DNA of 64,000 nucleotides from JBDTVS01 sp040007095 (GTDB lineage: Bacteria > Acidobacteriota > Vicinamibacteria > Vicinamibacterales > CAVVIG01): contig JBDTVS010000090.1 in NCBI GenBank assembly GCA_040007095.1, positions 122,425 to 186,424 on the forward strand, in the 5' to 3' direction. Positions 8,064 through 17,537 of this stretch are shown in pieces. A program made the translations under genes and the position numbers. Every line of letters begins with the position of its first letter. The stretch's first letter is position 1. Under the pieces are notes generated by a model, which saw nothing but the letters and a program-made list of their open reading frames with translations, was not told the origin of the DNA and searched no databases.

Positions 8064-9436
8064 GCGATGCCGCCTCGCCCGCTATCGCGCGCACAGCGGA
8101 AGGTCGCATAGACGTAGGGATATCGCGGGCGGAACCAGTTGCGAAACGTGGGGCGCACCAGCTCTCGAGCGGTCGCAGGGGAAGCGCCCTTCATCACGAA
8201 GTGCTCACCATCGAAGAAATCGGCCGAGTACTCGGGATACGACGGGATGGCCATAAAGCGGATAAACGGTGCAAAGACGGTGCCCGTCCATTCCCATCCG
8301 TTGCCGACCAGATCGTCGATGCCCCAGGCACTGCGGCCGGCGGGATGGACCCCGGCCGGTTGCGGGTCCCAGCTCGAAAAATCGAGCACGCCGTGCGCGT
8401 CCGTCGGCGGCTCGTCGCCCCATGGATGTTGCCGATCGCCGCTCGACGGCGTGCCGTAGGCCGCTCGCTGAAACTCGGCCTCGGTCGGCAGGCGCGCGCC
8501 GCGCCACCGTGCGTAGGCCGAGGCCTCGGCCTGGCTGACGTAGACGGGCCACGAAAGTGGAAGCGGCAGTACGTCGAACATCCCACGCCAGTGCCACAAA
8601 CCATCGTGCTTTTCCCAGAACAACGGATGTCGAATGGCCTCGGACTGCATCCAGGCCCAGTCCTCTGGCCGCCACCATCGGCTGTCGGTGTAGCCGCCCG
8701 CCTCGACGAACTCGAGGAACGCCGCATTGGTGACATCGTGGCGCTCGATGCGGAAGGCGGCAACCTCCGCCGTCGCCGCGGGCCGCTCGTTGTCCCAGCT
8801 GAACTGGAGTTGTTCGCGATCCAAGCCGAGCGTGGCGCGGCCAGGCGGAACCTCCATCCATTCCTGCCGCGCCGGCGGTCCGTCCACCAGAGCCACGTAC
8901 CCTGGGGGTCGCCGCTTCTCATTGAGAGGCAGGCGATGCCACATGTACAACAGAGTCTCCTGGTGCATCGCTTCGTGCTCGAGGATGGCGAACGCGGCTT
9001 CCGCACGATCGAGGAGGGGGTGACCAGGCTGATCGAGGTCTGCGCGCGCCAACGCGTCGAGCACTCGCCGGTCGGCTTCCGCGGCAAACTGCTGCAGGAC
9101 GTCGCGCGCAGGCCATCCGCCGCGAGCGTCCTGACGTGGCTCAGTGGTGTGTCCCCGCGATTCGTGTGGATCGATGCCGCGAGCAAACAGTGTTTCGAGC
9201 CGGGCGTCGATACCCGGCTCGCCGAGCCCACGCTTCACCAGGGTGTTGAAGCTGAATGCGGGAAGATGACCCTCGTAGAAGACAATCGGATGCCGCAGCT
9301 CGATCGGACGCCGGTAATAGGCCTCTTCGCTGACCAGATCGAAGAGCGCCTTCGACCGCGCGCGGTTGCGCAGATACCAGTCGATCAGGGTCTGGCGAAC
9401 GACGGCCGACGTCGGCGATTTCGTACTCGTTTCCAT
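8060..9436 (-). CDS. egtB: Ergothioneine biosynthesis sulfoxide synthase EgtB
   Basis: Non-haem iron enzyme of 458 residues that forms the C-S bond between hercynine and cysteine or gamma-glutamylcysteine. The N-terminal DinB-like domain supplies the three iron histidines: H57 in GHLPAF, and H154 and H158 in HEAMHQET. The C-terminal half is a formylglycine-generating-enzyme (sulfatase-modifying factor) fold with NGWEWTGTVFAPF. First gene of the egtB-egtD operon, overlapping egtD by four bases, and divergent from the TauE gene across a 212-nt gap that must hold both promoters. Absence of egtA nearby favours, but does not prove, use of free cysteine (type II EgtB). Confidence 0.93.
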   Translation of the reverse strand: METSTKSPTSAVVRQTLIDWYLRNRARSKALFDLVSEEAYYRRPIELRHPIVFYEGHLPAFSFNTLVKRGLGEPGIDARLETLFARGIDPHESRGHTTEPRQDARGGWPARDVLQQFAAEADRRVLDALARADLDQPGHPLLDRAEAAFAILEHEAMHQETLLYMWHRLPLNEKRRPPGYVALVDGPPARQEWMEVPPGRATLGLDREQLQFSWDNERPAATAEVAAFRIERHDVTNAAFLEFVEAGGYTDSRWWRPEDWAWMQSEAIRHPLFWEKHDGLWHWRGMFDVLPLPLSWPVYVSQAEASAYARWRGARLPTEAEFQRAAYGTPSSGDRQHPWGDEPPTDAHGVLDFSSWDPQPAGVHPAGRSAWGIDDLVGNGWEWTGTVFAPFIRFMAIPSYPEYSADFFDGEHFVMKGASPATARELVRPTFRNWFRPRYPYVYATFRCARDSGRGGIA

Positions 9437-9648
9437 GGCGCCAGGAGGGCTCTATCCTATCTTCCTTCGCCGACGCCTGCCAGACAAGACCGAAGGGTAC
9501 TCGTGAGCATCAACCGCGACGTTATACCGCCGTCTTCACAAAGCCTGGTGTGCCTCGGTTCTCGGGGTGTCATCCAAAATGAAACAGTACAGACAGCGCA
9601 CAGTGTCAGACGGTCGCAAGAAAGTGCGATGATCACGAAAGCGTCGAG

Positions 9649-10506
9649 ATGAATAGTGGACTTGTCGCGTGGCTGTTCACCGTGTCCTTCGGTGCCAGCG
9701 CCCTGGGAGGAATGCTTGGCATGGCCGGCGGCATTTTTATCGTGCCGATCCTCGCACTGTTCGGTCACCTCAGCATCCGCACTGCCATCGGCGCGAGCAT
9801 CGTGTCAGTGATCGCCTGCTCGTGCGGCAGCGCGGCGCCGCTCCTGCGGGCCCGTCTCACAAATATTCGACTCGCCATCGTGCTGGAGACTGCGACCACG
9901 ATAGGGGCGCTGAGCGGCGTGCTGGTGTCGAACGTCATCCCGACGTCGTATCTCTTCTTCTTGTTCGCCGTGGTCTTGTGGCTATCGGCGCAGCAGATGG
10001 CTGCCAGGCGCGGCGATCCAGCCGTTGCGTCCCCGGCCCCTGCCGGGCGATGGGCCGCTGCGCTGCGCGTCGATTCGAGCTATCCGGATCGGGCGATGGG
10101 GCACGACCTCCCCTATCGCGTGCAGCGGCTGCCCCTGGGGATGTTACTCATGTATGGCGCCGGATTCATTTCCGCGCTCCTGGGCATCGGCAGCGGCGTC
10201 CTCAAGATTCCCGCCATGGACACCGCGCTCCGTCTGCCGATCAAGGTCTCGTCGGCCACGTCCAATTTCATGATCGGCGTGACGGCGGCCGCCAGCGCGG
10301 GCGCGTATTTCATGCGCGGCGACATCGTGCCGGCGGTCGCCGGGCCGGTGGCTCTTGGCTCGGTCGCCGGCGCCGTGGTGGGCGCCCGAATCCTGATGCG
10401 CCTCTCGAATGAAGGCCTGCGCATCCTGTTCATCGTCGTGCTCGTGGTCCTCGGAGCTCAAATGTTTCTGCAGGCGCTTGGCGTTCAATCGTTGAGGCCG
10501 CTGTGA
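9649..10506 (+). CDS. TauE/SafE family membrane transporter
   Basis: Integral membrane protein of 285 residues with about eight hydrophobic spans in two halves, each starting with the family hallmark of a glycine-rich first helix (GGMLGMAGGIFIVPIL at the N-terminus; SALLGIGSGVLKIPAM in the second half). The family (DUF81) exports or imports sulfite, sulfoacetate or related organosulfur anions. It overlaps the next gene by four bases (GTGA), a common TauE-DUF1634 arrangement. It lies next to the sulfur-chemistry genes egtB and egtD but is divergent from them, so a functional link is only a possibility. Confidence 0.88.
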   Translation: MNSGLVAWLFTVSFGASALGGMLGMAGGIFIVPILALFGHLSIRTAIGASIVSVIACSCGSAAPLLRARLTNIRLAIVLETATTIGALSGVLVSNVIPTSYLFFLFAVVLWLSAQQMAARRGDPAVASPAPAGRWAAALRVDSSYPDRAMGHDLPYRVQRLPLGMLLMYGAGFISALLGIGSGVLKIPAMDTALRLPIKVSSATSNFMIGVTAAASAGAYFMRGDIVPAVAGPVALGSVAGAVVGARILMRLSNEGLRILFIVVLVVLGAQMFLQALGVQSLRPL

Positions 10507-10847
10507 CGCGCGCCCCGCGGACTCCCACTGCGCTGGACTCGCTCCTGGCGGGCACGCTGCACTACGGAACCGTCATGGCATCGGCGATTATTGGTCTTGG
10601 CGTCGCCATGGGATTGACCGGGTCGGGATCCGGCGGCCGTCAACTGGCGAACCTGCGTGCGGAGGACATCGTCACCGCCGGCATCGCCCTGTTCATCCTG
10701 CTGCCGGTGCTCCGGGTTGTCCTGATGCTCATCAGCTTCCTGCGCGAGCGCGATTATCTGCTGAGCGTCATTGCGGGCGTGGTGCTGACGATTATTCTTC
10801 TGGGCTTCGCGGTCGGCTCGCGGATGGCATCGGCGATCGCCGGGTAG
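10503..10847 (+). CDS. DUF1634 family membrane protein
   Basis: Protein of 114 residues with three hydrophobic segments (about 18-38, 56-76, 84-104) and the short polar loop FLRERDYLL that marks DUF1634. It starts with GTG inside the stop codon of the TauE gene, so it is expected to be made together with it, perhaps as an accessory subunit. Function is not known. Confidence 0.8.
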   Translation: MTRAPRTPTALDSLLAGTLHYGTVMASAIIGLGVAMGLTGSGSGGRQLANLRAEDIVTAGIALFILLPVLRVVLMLISFLRERDYLLSVIAGVVLTIILLGFAVGSRMASAIAG

Positions 10848-10902
10848 CCACGCGATCCTCCACGGCTGAGCGTCGCCAGTTGGAACGTCCCGATTTCAGC
10901 TT

Positions 10903-11191
10903 GATGCCGGTCGGAAATTCACGTGCGAGCATGACCAGAAAATGCGGCGCTCTGCGAACAGCTCGACGCCGGGGCCCCCGGCGCGGCAGCCGCGCTGGGG
11001 TGGGGCACCGCGGGAAACCGCTTCTCCGGGTCACCTCTACAAAGGCGCAGCTCCGCGAGCTGCGCCGGACTCGGCCCTGCGGACGCGGTTTCCCGTCTGC
11101 CGTGTGCGTCGCGGCGCTCGCAACGTTCGCTGCCGCGACACATTTTCCGATCATTTCGTCGGTGCAGCGAATTTCCGGAGGGCATCACGCG
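10903..11191. repeat. Giant imperfect palindrome (about 290 nt), second family
   Basis: The whole region folds back on itself. Reading inward, GATGCC..CGGAAATTC, ATGACCAGAAAATG, CTGCGAAC and GGGAAACCGC on the left match, in the same order, the reverse complement of the right half. The apex is the perfect hairpin GGCGCAGCTC-CGC-GAGCTGCGCC at about 11055-11077. The two arms even translate to similar peptides on opposite strands. It lies between the convergent DUF1634 and DUF1552 genes. Sequence is unrelated to repeats A-G, but the architecture is the same. Possible roles: terminator, structured RNA, or a MITE-like element. Confidence 0.75.
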
Positions 11192-11226
11192 TCAGCTTCG
11201 CGCCAAGGCCCTCCTCAAGCCGACGC

Positions 11227-12579
11227 TCACGACAGTTCTGAGAGCTCCTTGAACTGGCCGGTGCTGTCGCCGAGCGTCGCTGCCGGGACGCCGATCTTGT
11301 TGAGCAGCGTCAGCTGCAGGTTGGTCAACGGCGTGTCGTCCGGGTAGACGAGGTGACGGCCGCCCTTGAGCGTCCCCGCCCCTCCGCCCAGCAGCAGCGT
11401 CGGCAGCGGACCATGCGTATGGCGATCGCTGTTGCTGATGCCCGACCCATACAGCAGTATCACGTGGTCGAGCAGCGAGCCGTCGCCGTCGGGCGTCGCG
11501 CGCAGCTTCGTGAGATAGTCCACGAACAACTTCACGTGATACGTCTGGATCTTGGCGCACTTCATCATCTTCGCCGGATCATTCTGATGGTGCGTCAGCG
11601 AGTGGTGGGGCTCGGGAATCCCGATCTGCGGATACGGTCGACCCGTCTGCTCGCGACCATACATGAAGGTGATGACCCGTGTCAGATCGGACTGGTAAGC
11701 CAGCAACTGCAGGTCATACAGCAGCTGCACGTGCGGTTCGAAGCCGTCCGGCACACCCGCAGGCTGCACCACCTCTGGACCCTCTTTGGCGCTCTGCTCT
11801 TCGGCCTTCTGAATTCGCCGCTCCACGTCACGGAGCGATTCGAGATAGTCGTTCACCTTCGTGCCGTCGGTCGGGCCGAGCTTCCGCTGAAGCTGCCTGA
11901 CGCGGGCCGTCACCGAATCGAGAATGCTCCGGTCTTGACGAAGGCGGGACGCGCGCACCCGCGGATCCGTGCTGTCGCTCGAGCCGAACAACCGTTCGAA
12001 GACCACGCGCGGGTTGTTTTCCGCCATCAGCGGCAGGGTCGGCGTGAGCCACGACAGCGTGCTGCTGTACGCGCAGCTGTAGCCGACATCGCAGGACCCC
12101 ACCAGACTGTTGTCGTCCACCGTCAGCTGCAGCGAGGACAACTGCGTGTCGCGTTCGTAGAACTTCGCCGCGACCTGGTCCATCGAGACGCTGTTTCCGA
12201 CGACGCTGTCGGACTTTCTGACGTGTACGCCGGTCAGATACGTTCCCGTGGCGCGGGAGTGATCGCCGCCGCCGTCGCCGAGCGCCTCCGCCTGATGACT
12301 GGACAGACCCGTGATGACCAGCAACTGATCGCGGAAGGGCGCCAGCGGCGCGAGAGTCGGCGAGAGCTCGAACTCCTGGCCGACACCCTTGGGAAGCCAG
12401 TTCTCATAGATGACGCCGTTGGGATGGTAGACGACCCCCAGGCGGGGCACGACGTTGGCCGGGGTCTGCGCGAGGGCCGTCAGCGCCGGCACCATGGCGT
12501 CGAGCAGCGGCAACGCGACCACCGTGCCCATTCCGCGAAGCACGGTCCGACGCGACATCGCTTTCCTGGTGACGATCAT
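11227..12579 (-). CDS. DUF1552 protein, Tat-exported (locus 1)
   Basis: 450 residues, starting MIVTRKAMSRRTVLRGMG with a twin-arginine signal (SRRTVLRG) and a hydrophobic stretch, so it is folded in the cytoplasm and exported by Tat. The body is DUF1552, a family found mostly in Planctomycetes, Verrucomicrobia and Acidobacteria and related to the DUF1501/sulfatase-like alkaline phosphatase fold; typical stretches are YSCAYSSTLSW, NPRVVFERLFG and LLYGSGISNSDRHTHG. No activity is established. It overlaps the upstream DUF1592 gene by four bases (ATGA), and the two families nearly always occur together. The longer open frame up to 13413 is read-through in the wrong frame of that upstream gene, so the start at 12579 is chosen. 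Confidence 0.88.
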   Translation of the reverse strand: MIVTRKAMSRRTVLRGMGTVVALPLLDAMVPALTALAQTPANVVPRLGVVYHPNGVIYENWLPKGVGQEFELSPTLAPLAPFRDQLLVITGLSSHQAEALGDGGGDHSRATGTYLTGVHVRKSDSVVGNSVSMDQVAAKFYERDTQLSSLQLTVDDNSLVGSCDVGYSCAYSSTLSWLTPTLPLMAENNPRVVFERLFGSSDSTDPRVRASRLRQDRSILDSVTARVRQLQRKLGPTDGTKVNDYLESLRDVERRIQKAEEQSAKEGPEVVQPAGVPDGFEPHVQLLYDLQLLAYQSDLTRVITFMYGREQTGRPYPQIGIPEPHHSLTHHQNDPAKMMKCAKIQTYHVKLFVDYLTKLRATPDGDGSLLDHVILLYGSGISNSDRHTHGPLPTLLLGGGAGTLKGGRHLVYPDDTPLTNLQLTLLNKIGVPAATLGDSTGQFKELSELS

Positions 12580-15104
12580 GATCGCGATCTCCTCATCTGA
12601 AACGGTTGGCTCTTCACAATCGCCAACAGTGCCGCCGACCAACGATAGCCGTCGGGCGCAGCCGCGCGCACGATCGAGCGGATCGCGGGAGCATCGTAGT
12701 ACGCCATCTCCCTGCCGATGGCGTAGGTCAGCAGCTTGCCCGTCACCGTCCGCACGAACTGCTCCTGCTGAGCCACCAACGCTCGCCGCAGCGCCGCCGG
12801 ACCATCCACGCGGGTGCCATCGAGCAGCACGCCCGTCGCGTTGATCGGCGTGCCCCCGTCCAGCGTACGCCACTGGCCGAGCGCATCGAAATTCTCGAGG
12901 CTGAACCCCAGCGGATCCATGCGTGCATGACAGCTCGCGCAGGCCGGATTCGCGCGATGCCGCTCGAGCATGTCCCGCACCGACTCGGCTTTGCCGGTCT
13001 TGTCCTCCTCGAGATTGGTGTTCACATTCGGCGGTGGAGGCGGCACGGGCGCGGCCAGGATGTTCTCCAGAAGCCATTTGCCGCGGATCGTCGGCGAGGT
13101 GCGGTTGGGATACGCCGTCACCGCCAGAACGCTCGCCTTGCCCAATAGACCCCAGCGGTTCTCGTCCGTGAGCGCGACCCGCCGGAAGTGGCTTCCGTAC
13201 ACACCCGGCACGCCGTAGTGCCAGGCCAGCTGCTCGTTCAGAAACGTGTAGTCGGCCGTCAGCAGATCGACGATGCCGTGGTCCGCCTTGAGCTGATCGT
13301 CGAGGAACAGCTCCGTTTCCCGGACGAAAGCCGCTCGCAGGTTGTCGTCGAACCAGGGATATTTCCGGTTCGCATCCGGCGTCAGCAGCCAGACGTTGCG
13401 CGTCTGCAGCCACTGGGCGAAGAAGTTGTTGACCAGCGCGACGCGCGCGCGCGGATCGGCGAGCATGCGGCGCGCCTGTTGCTCGAGGGTCTGGGGATCC
13501 TGCAGTCTGCCGCGAATCGCCAGGTCCAACAGCTCGTCGTCGGGGATGCTGCTCCAGAGGAAGAACGACAGGCGTGAGGCCAGTTCGACGTCGGAGATAC
13601 GATAGGCCGCGCCGCGGGCGACCTTGTCGGGATCCGCCTCAATCCGAAACAGAAAATCGGGACTGACCAGCACCCGCTCGAGCGCTGCGCGGATGCCGGC
13701 ATCGAAGTCGCCGTCGCCGCGCGCCTGCTGATAGAAACCGAGCAGCGTCTGAATGTCCTCATCGGTCGGCTGGCGGCGATACGCCCGTCGAGCGAGCGTC
13801 GACAAGATCGTGGTCGCGCAGGCCGACTCGTCGTTCCGGCTGGCCGGTTGGCACGAGAAGATTCGACGTCGGCTGGACGAGTCTTGCGACACCCGGCCGT
13901 TGTACGGTCCGCCAATCAGCAGCGACGAGATGAAGACCGGCACGGTCGGCACGTCGTATTCACGAGTCCAGATCGGAATGCGATCGGGCCCCAGCCCCTC
14001 CGGCTTGATCCGATCGGCCTTGACGATGGTGGCGACCACCTGACGGAGACCGGCCTTCAGCGGAACACGGACCTGCAACCCCTCGTCCGCGTCGTTCAGC
14101 GGGTTCTTGACGCCCAGGGGGTCCTGGGCCGCTGGAGCCGCAGCCGCGCTGACCTCGGGACCGCCGCCACCCAGTTTGAACGTTCCGACTCGGGTACCGT
14201 CCACACGGATCTCGATCTCGTTCGGCACGTTGAGACCACGGACCAGGTCGGCGTAGGTTCTCGCCAGGCGAACCTTGAAGACGTACTCACCATCGAGCGG
14301 GAAATAGTGACGCGTGGCAATCCCGCCCCGCGAGCCCAACGGAAAATCCTCGCCCAGCCTGTCCGTCTGCCACAGCCAGGTCTGCTCGTTCGAATTGCCT
14401 TTGACGGCCGTGTAGCGCTCAAACGTCGGGCGGATGGAGGGGTCGCCGATGGCGAGGCGGGCGATTCTCGCCGCGGCGGTCAGATACCGATCCAACAGCG
14501 CCGGCTCGATCGCGAGTGCGTCGGCGTTGTTGTCGAAGCCGTAGGCTTGTGTGTCGGGCGGCAGCAGCGCGTTGGGATCGATCTCGACGCCAAGCAGATC
14601 TCGAACCGCATTGCCGTACTCGGTGCGGTTGAGCCGATGAAGGTCAGCCGGCCGGCCGGGATTCGGATGGGACAGAGCCTCGCGGTCCAGCTCGGTCTCG
14701 AGCCATCCAGCCACAGCTTCATACGTGGCGTTGTCCGGCCGGCGACTGCCCGGGGGAGGCATCGCGCGGCCTCGCAGCTTCACAACGACCTTCTCCCACG
14801 TCTCTGCCGAGTTGAAGACGTGATCGGCGTCAGCCTTGTCCAGCGAAAGGTTCCCGGTCCTGAGTCTGTCGTTGTGACAGCTGACACAGTATCGCATGAC
14901 GAGATCGCGCGGCGGAGTTGCGGACGCGGCATCAGCCGGGGCGGCAATCTGCGGGAAGGCAGCCGGCGCTAAGACCGCGTGAGCGGCGCGCGCCAGGCCG
15001 CTGTGGGAATCGGGCAGACCTTCACCGTGGGCCGTGAGAGCCTCGAGCCCGATCGCAGCGGCCCACGCGAGACAGATGCACGTGGTCACTGTTCCCTGCT
15101 TCAT
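12576..15104 (-). CDS. DUF1592/DUF1588/DUF1587/DUF1585/DUF1595 secreted c-haem protein (locus 1)
   Basis: 842 residues after a signal peptide (MKQGTVTTCICLAW). A cytochrome c-like CVSCH near residue 96 opens the protein, followed in order by DUF1587 (LHRLNRTEYGNAVRDLL), a carbohydrate-binding-like beta region, DUF1595 (LARRAYRRQP), DUF1592 (LASRLSFFLWSSIPDDELL), DUF1588 with a second CASCH, and DUF1585 at the C-terminus. This is the large planctomycete cytochrome C type, thought to act in periplasmic redox reactions on complex polymers; substrate unknown. The start at 15104 is chosen because the signal peptide begins there. It lies 147 nt downstream of the ankyrin gene and is translationally coupled to the DUF1552 gene. 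Confidence 0.88.
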   Translation of the reverse strand: MKQGTVTTCICLAWAAAIGLEALTAHGEGLPDSHSGLARAAHAVLAPAAFPQIAAPADAASATPPRDLVMRYCVSCHNDRLRTGNLSLDKADADHVFNSAETWEKVVVKLRGRAMPPPGSRRPDNATYEAVAGWLETELDREALSHPNPGRPADLHRLNRTEYGNAVRDLLGVEIDPNALLPPDTQAYGFDNNADALAIEPALLDRYLTAAARIARLAIGDPSIRPTFERYTAVKGNSNEQTWLWQTDRLGEDFPLGSRGGIATRHYFPLDGEYVFKVRLARTYADLVRGLNVPNEIEIRVDGTRVGTFKLGGGGPEVSAAAAPAAQDPLGVKNPLNDADEGLQVRVPLKAGLRQVVATIVKADRIKPEGLGPDRIPIWTREYDVPTVPVFISSLLIGGPYNGRVSQDSSSRRRIFSCQPASRNDESACATTILSTLARRAYRRQPTDEDIQTLLGFYQQARGDGDFDAGIRAALERVLVSPDFLFRIEADPDKVARGAAYRISDVELASRLSFFLWSSIPDDELLDLAIRGRLQDPQTLEQQARRMLADPRARVALVNNFFAQWLQTRNVWLLTPDANRKYPWFDDNLRAAFVRETELFLDDQLKADHGIVDLLTADYTFLNEQLAWHYGVPGVYGSHFRRVALTDENRWGLLGKASVLAVTAYPNRTSPTIRGKWLLENILAAPVPPPPPNVNTNLEEDKTGKAESVRDMLERHRANPACASCHARMDPLGFSLENFDALGQWRTLDGGTPINATGVLLDGTRVDGPAALRRALVAQQEQFVRTVTGKLLTYAIGREMAYYDAPAIRSIVRAAAPDGYRWSAALLAIVKSQPFQMRRSRS

Positions 15105-15251
15105 CGAGACCCTGGAGCGCGCGGCCCAGGTGAACGGCCGAACCACACCGCACGCCAGCCATCCAAGAGACCGCCGGGGTTCTTCACGAACGTCGTGACC
15201 GTTGTGGCTCATGATCGGCAAGGCTTCGCACGTGTTCCCGCAGGGCGATGG

Positions 15252-16820
15252 TCAACGGCACTTGTTCTGGGCCTGACATGGTTTTCCGAGCTTCGGATTG
15301 GCTCCGTGTTTGAGGAGCAGATCCGCACCTTCTCTGTTGTAGAGCACGCCGCCCAGCCGGTCGCCAAATCCCGACGCGGCGAGCCACGGCGTGAGCCCGG
15401 CCTTGCTCAGGGCGTTCACATCCGCCCCTTTCTCGATCAGCAATGCGAGGAGGGTGTTCCATCCGCGGTAACCAGCGCCGAACAGCGCGTTTTCGCCGTT
15501 GGTGGTGGCGCCTCTGGCGTCCGCCCCCAGCTCGATCAAGTACCTGACGGTCGCAAGTGCCTGCTCTTCGGTGATGGGACTCTCGCCGATTCCTCGATTG
15601 AGGCCAGACGCCGCCATCACCGGCGTGGTTTTCGTGTCCGTGACCTGGGTCGGATCGGCCCCCGCGGCCACGAGGAGCCGCATCATCTCGACGTCGGCGG
15701 TAGCGCTGGCCAACAGAAACGGCGTCGCTCCCGCCGCGTCCTCGTACCCGCCCGCAAATCCCGGCGGCCGCTGCGTCATGCGCCCGTTGGGTTTCGCACC
15801 ATGAGCCAGCAGCGCCTTCACGAGCTGCAACTTGGCTTCGCGCGCCGGAATACCGCTCATCGGATCGCTGAAACCATACACGGGGTTCGACGGCCCACTC
15901 TCCCACGTGCCGGCCGCCCAGTGCAGCGGGGTAAAGCCGGCATCGCCGATATTGGGATCCGCTCCCTGATCCAGCAGGAAGAGCGCAAGCGGTACTTGGC
16001 CGCGCACTGTGGCCACAAGCAACGGGGTGCTGCCTGCCGAGAGCGTCGACTGGTAAGCCGGCCCCCTGGCGGTGCCGCTTCCCGCCGTCCGCCCCGCCTT
16101 GGGAGTTTCTCCCTTGGCCTGCCCCGCATCCGAAGGCTCCGGCTGCGAACGAATGTTCACGTTGACCCCGGCGCCGAGCAGCAGCCGGGTGGTCTCCAGA
16201 TCGCCCTCCCGCGCCGCGAAGTGCAGGGCGGTGAATCCCTTCCTGGTGTGGGCTTGAAGATCCGCGCCAGCTCCAATCAACGCGCGAACCACGTTCGAGT
16301 GGTGCTCCGCGGCGGCCCACATCAGCGCCGTTTGATGCTCTGAAGGCTCCTTCGCGTTCACGTCGGCACCGCGGGCGATCAGCATTCGAACGGCGTCGGC
16401 GTTGCCGGTGCCCGCGCACGTCATGACCGGCGTCTCACCGGTGGCAATCACCGTACGAGGATTGGCGCCCCCCTTCAGGAGCAGCTCGACAAGCGGTGCG
16501 CTGGCGTTGGTACATGCCAGGGAGAGCGGTGTGATGCGGAAATCGTTCGCCGCGTTCGCATCGGCGCCGGCGTGGATCAACAGCTCCGCGGTCGCGAGAT
16601 CGTTCCAGTGCGCGGCCCATAGGAGCGCCGTCGAGCCGTCATCGGATCGAACATTCACATCGGCGTGTTGAGTCAGCAGCGTGCGGACCATCTGCTGATC
16701 CTGGCCCTTGGCCGCATCGACGAGCCGGTGATCGCCGCCGGCCGCCGCGGCCGGCGAGACCGTCAACAGCGTGATCAATAACGCGAGAGGCGAGCCGCTC
16801 TTCTTGTGTAGGTCGCGCAT
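15252..16820 (-). CDS. Secreted ankyrin-repeat protein (locus 1)
   Basis: 522 residues with a signal peptide (MRDLHKKSGSPLALLITLL) and about 11 ankyrin repeats filling the rest, for example STALLWAAHWNDLATAELL and HQTALMWAAAEHHSNVVRAL. It is therefore a periplasmic or surface protein-binding scaffold. It ends in a short Cys-containing tail. It is first in a run with the DUF1592 and DUF1552 genes; a second copy of this trio, in a different order, is at 42.8-48.2 kb, which suggests the ankyrin protein works with that pair. The start at 16820 is preferred to the longer frame (17051) because of the signal peptide. GGCGATAAC and TATAAG lie in its leader, but no clear promoter could be fixed. Confidence 0.87.
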   Translation of the reverse strand: MRDLHKKSGSPLALLITLLTVSPAAAAGGDHRLVDAAKGQDQQMVRTLLTQHADVNVRSDDGSTALLWAAHWNDLATAELLIHAGADANAANDFRITPLSLACTNASAPLVELLLKGGANPRTVIATGETPVMTCAGTGNADAVRMLIARGADVNAKEPSEHQTALMWAAAEHHSNVVRALIGAGADLQAHTRKGFTALHFAAREGDLETTRLLLGAGVNVNIRSQPEPSDAGQAKGETPKAGRTAGSGTARGPAYQSTLSAGSTPLLVATVRGQVPLALFLLDQGADPNIGDAGFTPLHWAAGTWESGPSNPVYGFSDPMSGIPAREAKLQLVKALLAHGAKPNGRMTQRPPGFAGGYEDAAGATPFLLASATADVEMMRLLVAAGADPTQVTDTKTTPVMAASGLNRGIGESPITEEQALATVRYLIELGADARGATTNGENALFGAGYRGWNTLLALLIEKGADVNALSKAGLTPWLAASGFGDRLGGVLYNREGADLLLKHGANPKLGKPCQAQNKCR

Positions 16821-17002
16821 GCCGTTCCCTCGCTGGCTCGAGAACCGCCGTCCGCACGGTTGATGCCAGCGCAACTTATAGCATGAGGAGCCACCTGGTT
16901 TTCCCATGTTATCGCCCCTCTCGCGCGAAAACCTGGCGCACTTCTGCCTAGGGAACAGGTGGAAGCGATCCAGCTCCAGGAAGGGGAATGGGGTGTGTCG
17001 GG

Positions 17003-17031
17003 TTGACAACACCTCCGACGGATCCAAGAAT
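17003..17031 (+). promoter_or_regulatory. Candidate sigma-70-type promoter
   Basis: A perfect TTGACA at 17003-17008 is followed after 17 bases by AAGAAT (17026-17031), four of six matches to TATAAT. It points at the small ORF at 17215, about 180 nt away. A second TTGACA at 17035 has no partner box. Confidence 0.3.
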
Positions 17032-17214
17032 GTTTTGACAGCATGACCCACGACAACGGCGACCGTCGACTGATGATGCGAGGGACCGAGACCGGCTCAT
17101 CCGCCTTCCGCCGCGGCCCACGGCAGGGCACTGGCAGCGTGGAAGGATCAAGGCTCCGCGCGCCAGGCGAATTCAATCTCAACGTCGCGAGGCGTACAAT
17201 CGCAGGGGCTTCCG

Positions 17215-17442
17215 ATGTCTAGGCCCACGCTACTCGACACCCAATGGCAGCAACTGATGGCGCTTTGCGAGAGCGAGGCCAGCTTCCGCAGTAAAGGCGG
17301 TTACTACCGGCTCCTCAAGCTCCTTGCGGCAGATATCGAACGACTGGCCACCGAGATGGGCTTCAGCTCGAGAAGGATCGCCAGCCGCGACTTCCGATCA
17401 AGACGCGAGGGGGATCACATTGTCGGGATTGTTGTGGACTGA
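17215..17442 (+). CDS. Small hypothetical protein (75 aa)
   Basis: Starts MSRPTLLDTQWQQLMALCE and ends REGDHIVGIVVD. It is charged and soluble, with a predicted helical first half (LLKLLAADIERLATEMGF) and a basic patch (SSRRIASRDFRSRRE). No family recognised. It reads like a real protein and not a shadow: there is no competing frame on either strand and composition is balanced. A weak GCAGGGG precedes the ATG. It stands alone between the ankyrin operon start and palindromic repeat B. Confidence 0.5.
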   Translation: MSRPTLLDTQWQQLMALCESEASFRSKGGYYRLLKLLAADIERLATEMGFSSRRIASRDFRSRREGDHIVGIVVD

Positions 17443-17537
17443 CCGGCTGGTAATTCCACCGCCAGCCTGTACGCACACACCGACGTGGTGAACGGCGTGA
17501 CGTTCCCCACGAGTGCGAGACCACCGAGGAAAAACAC

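Noticed and set aside
11227..13413. Long reading frame covering DUF1552 plus the end of DUF1592 as one protein
   Set aside because: The first 270 codons are out-of-frame sequence of the DUF1592 gene; the Tat signal marks the real start at 12579.
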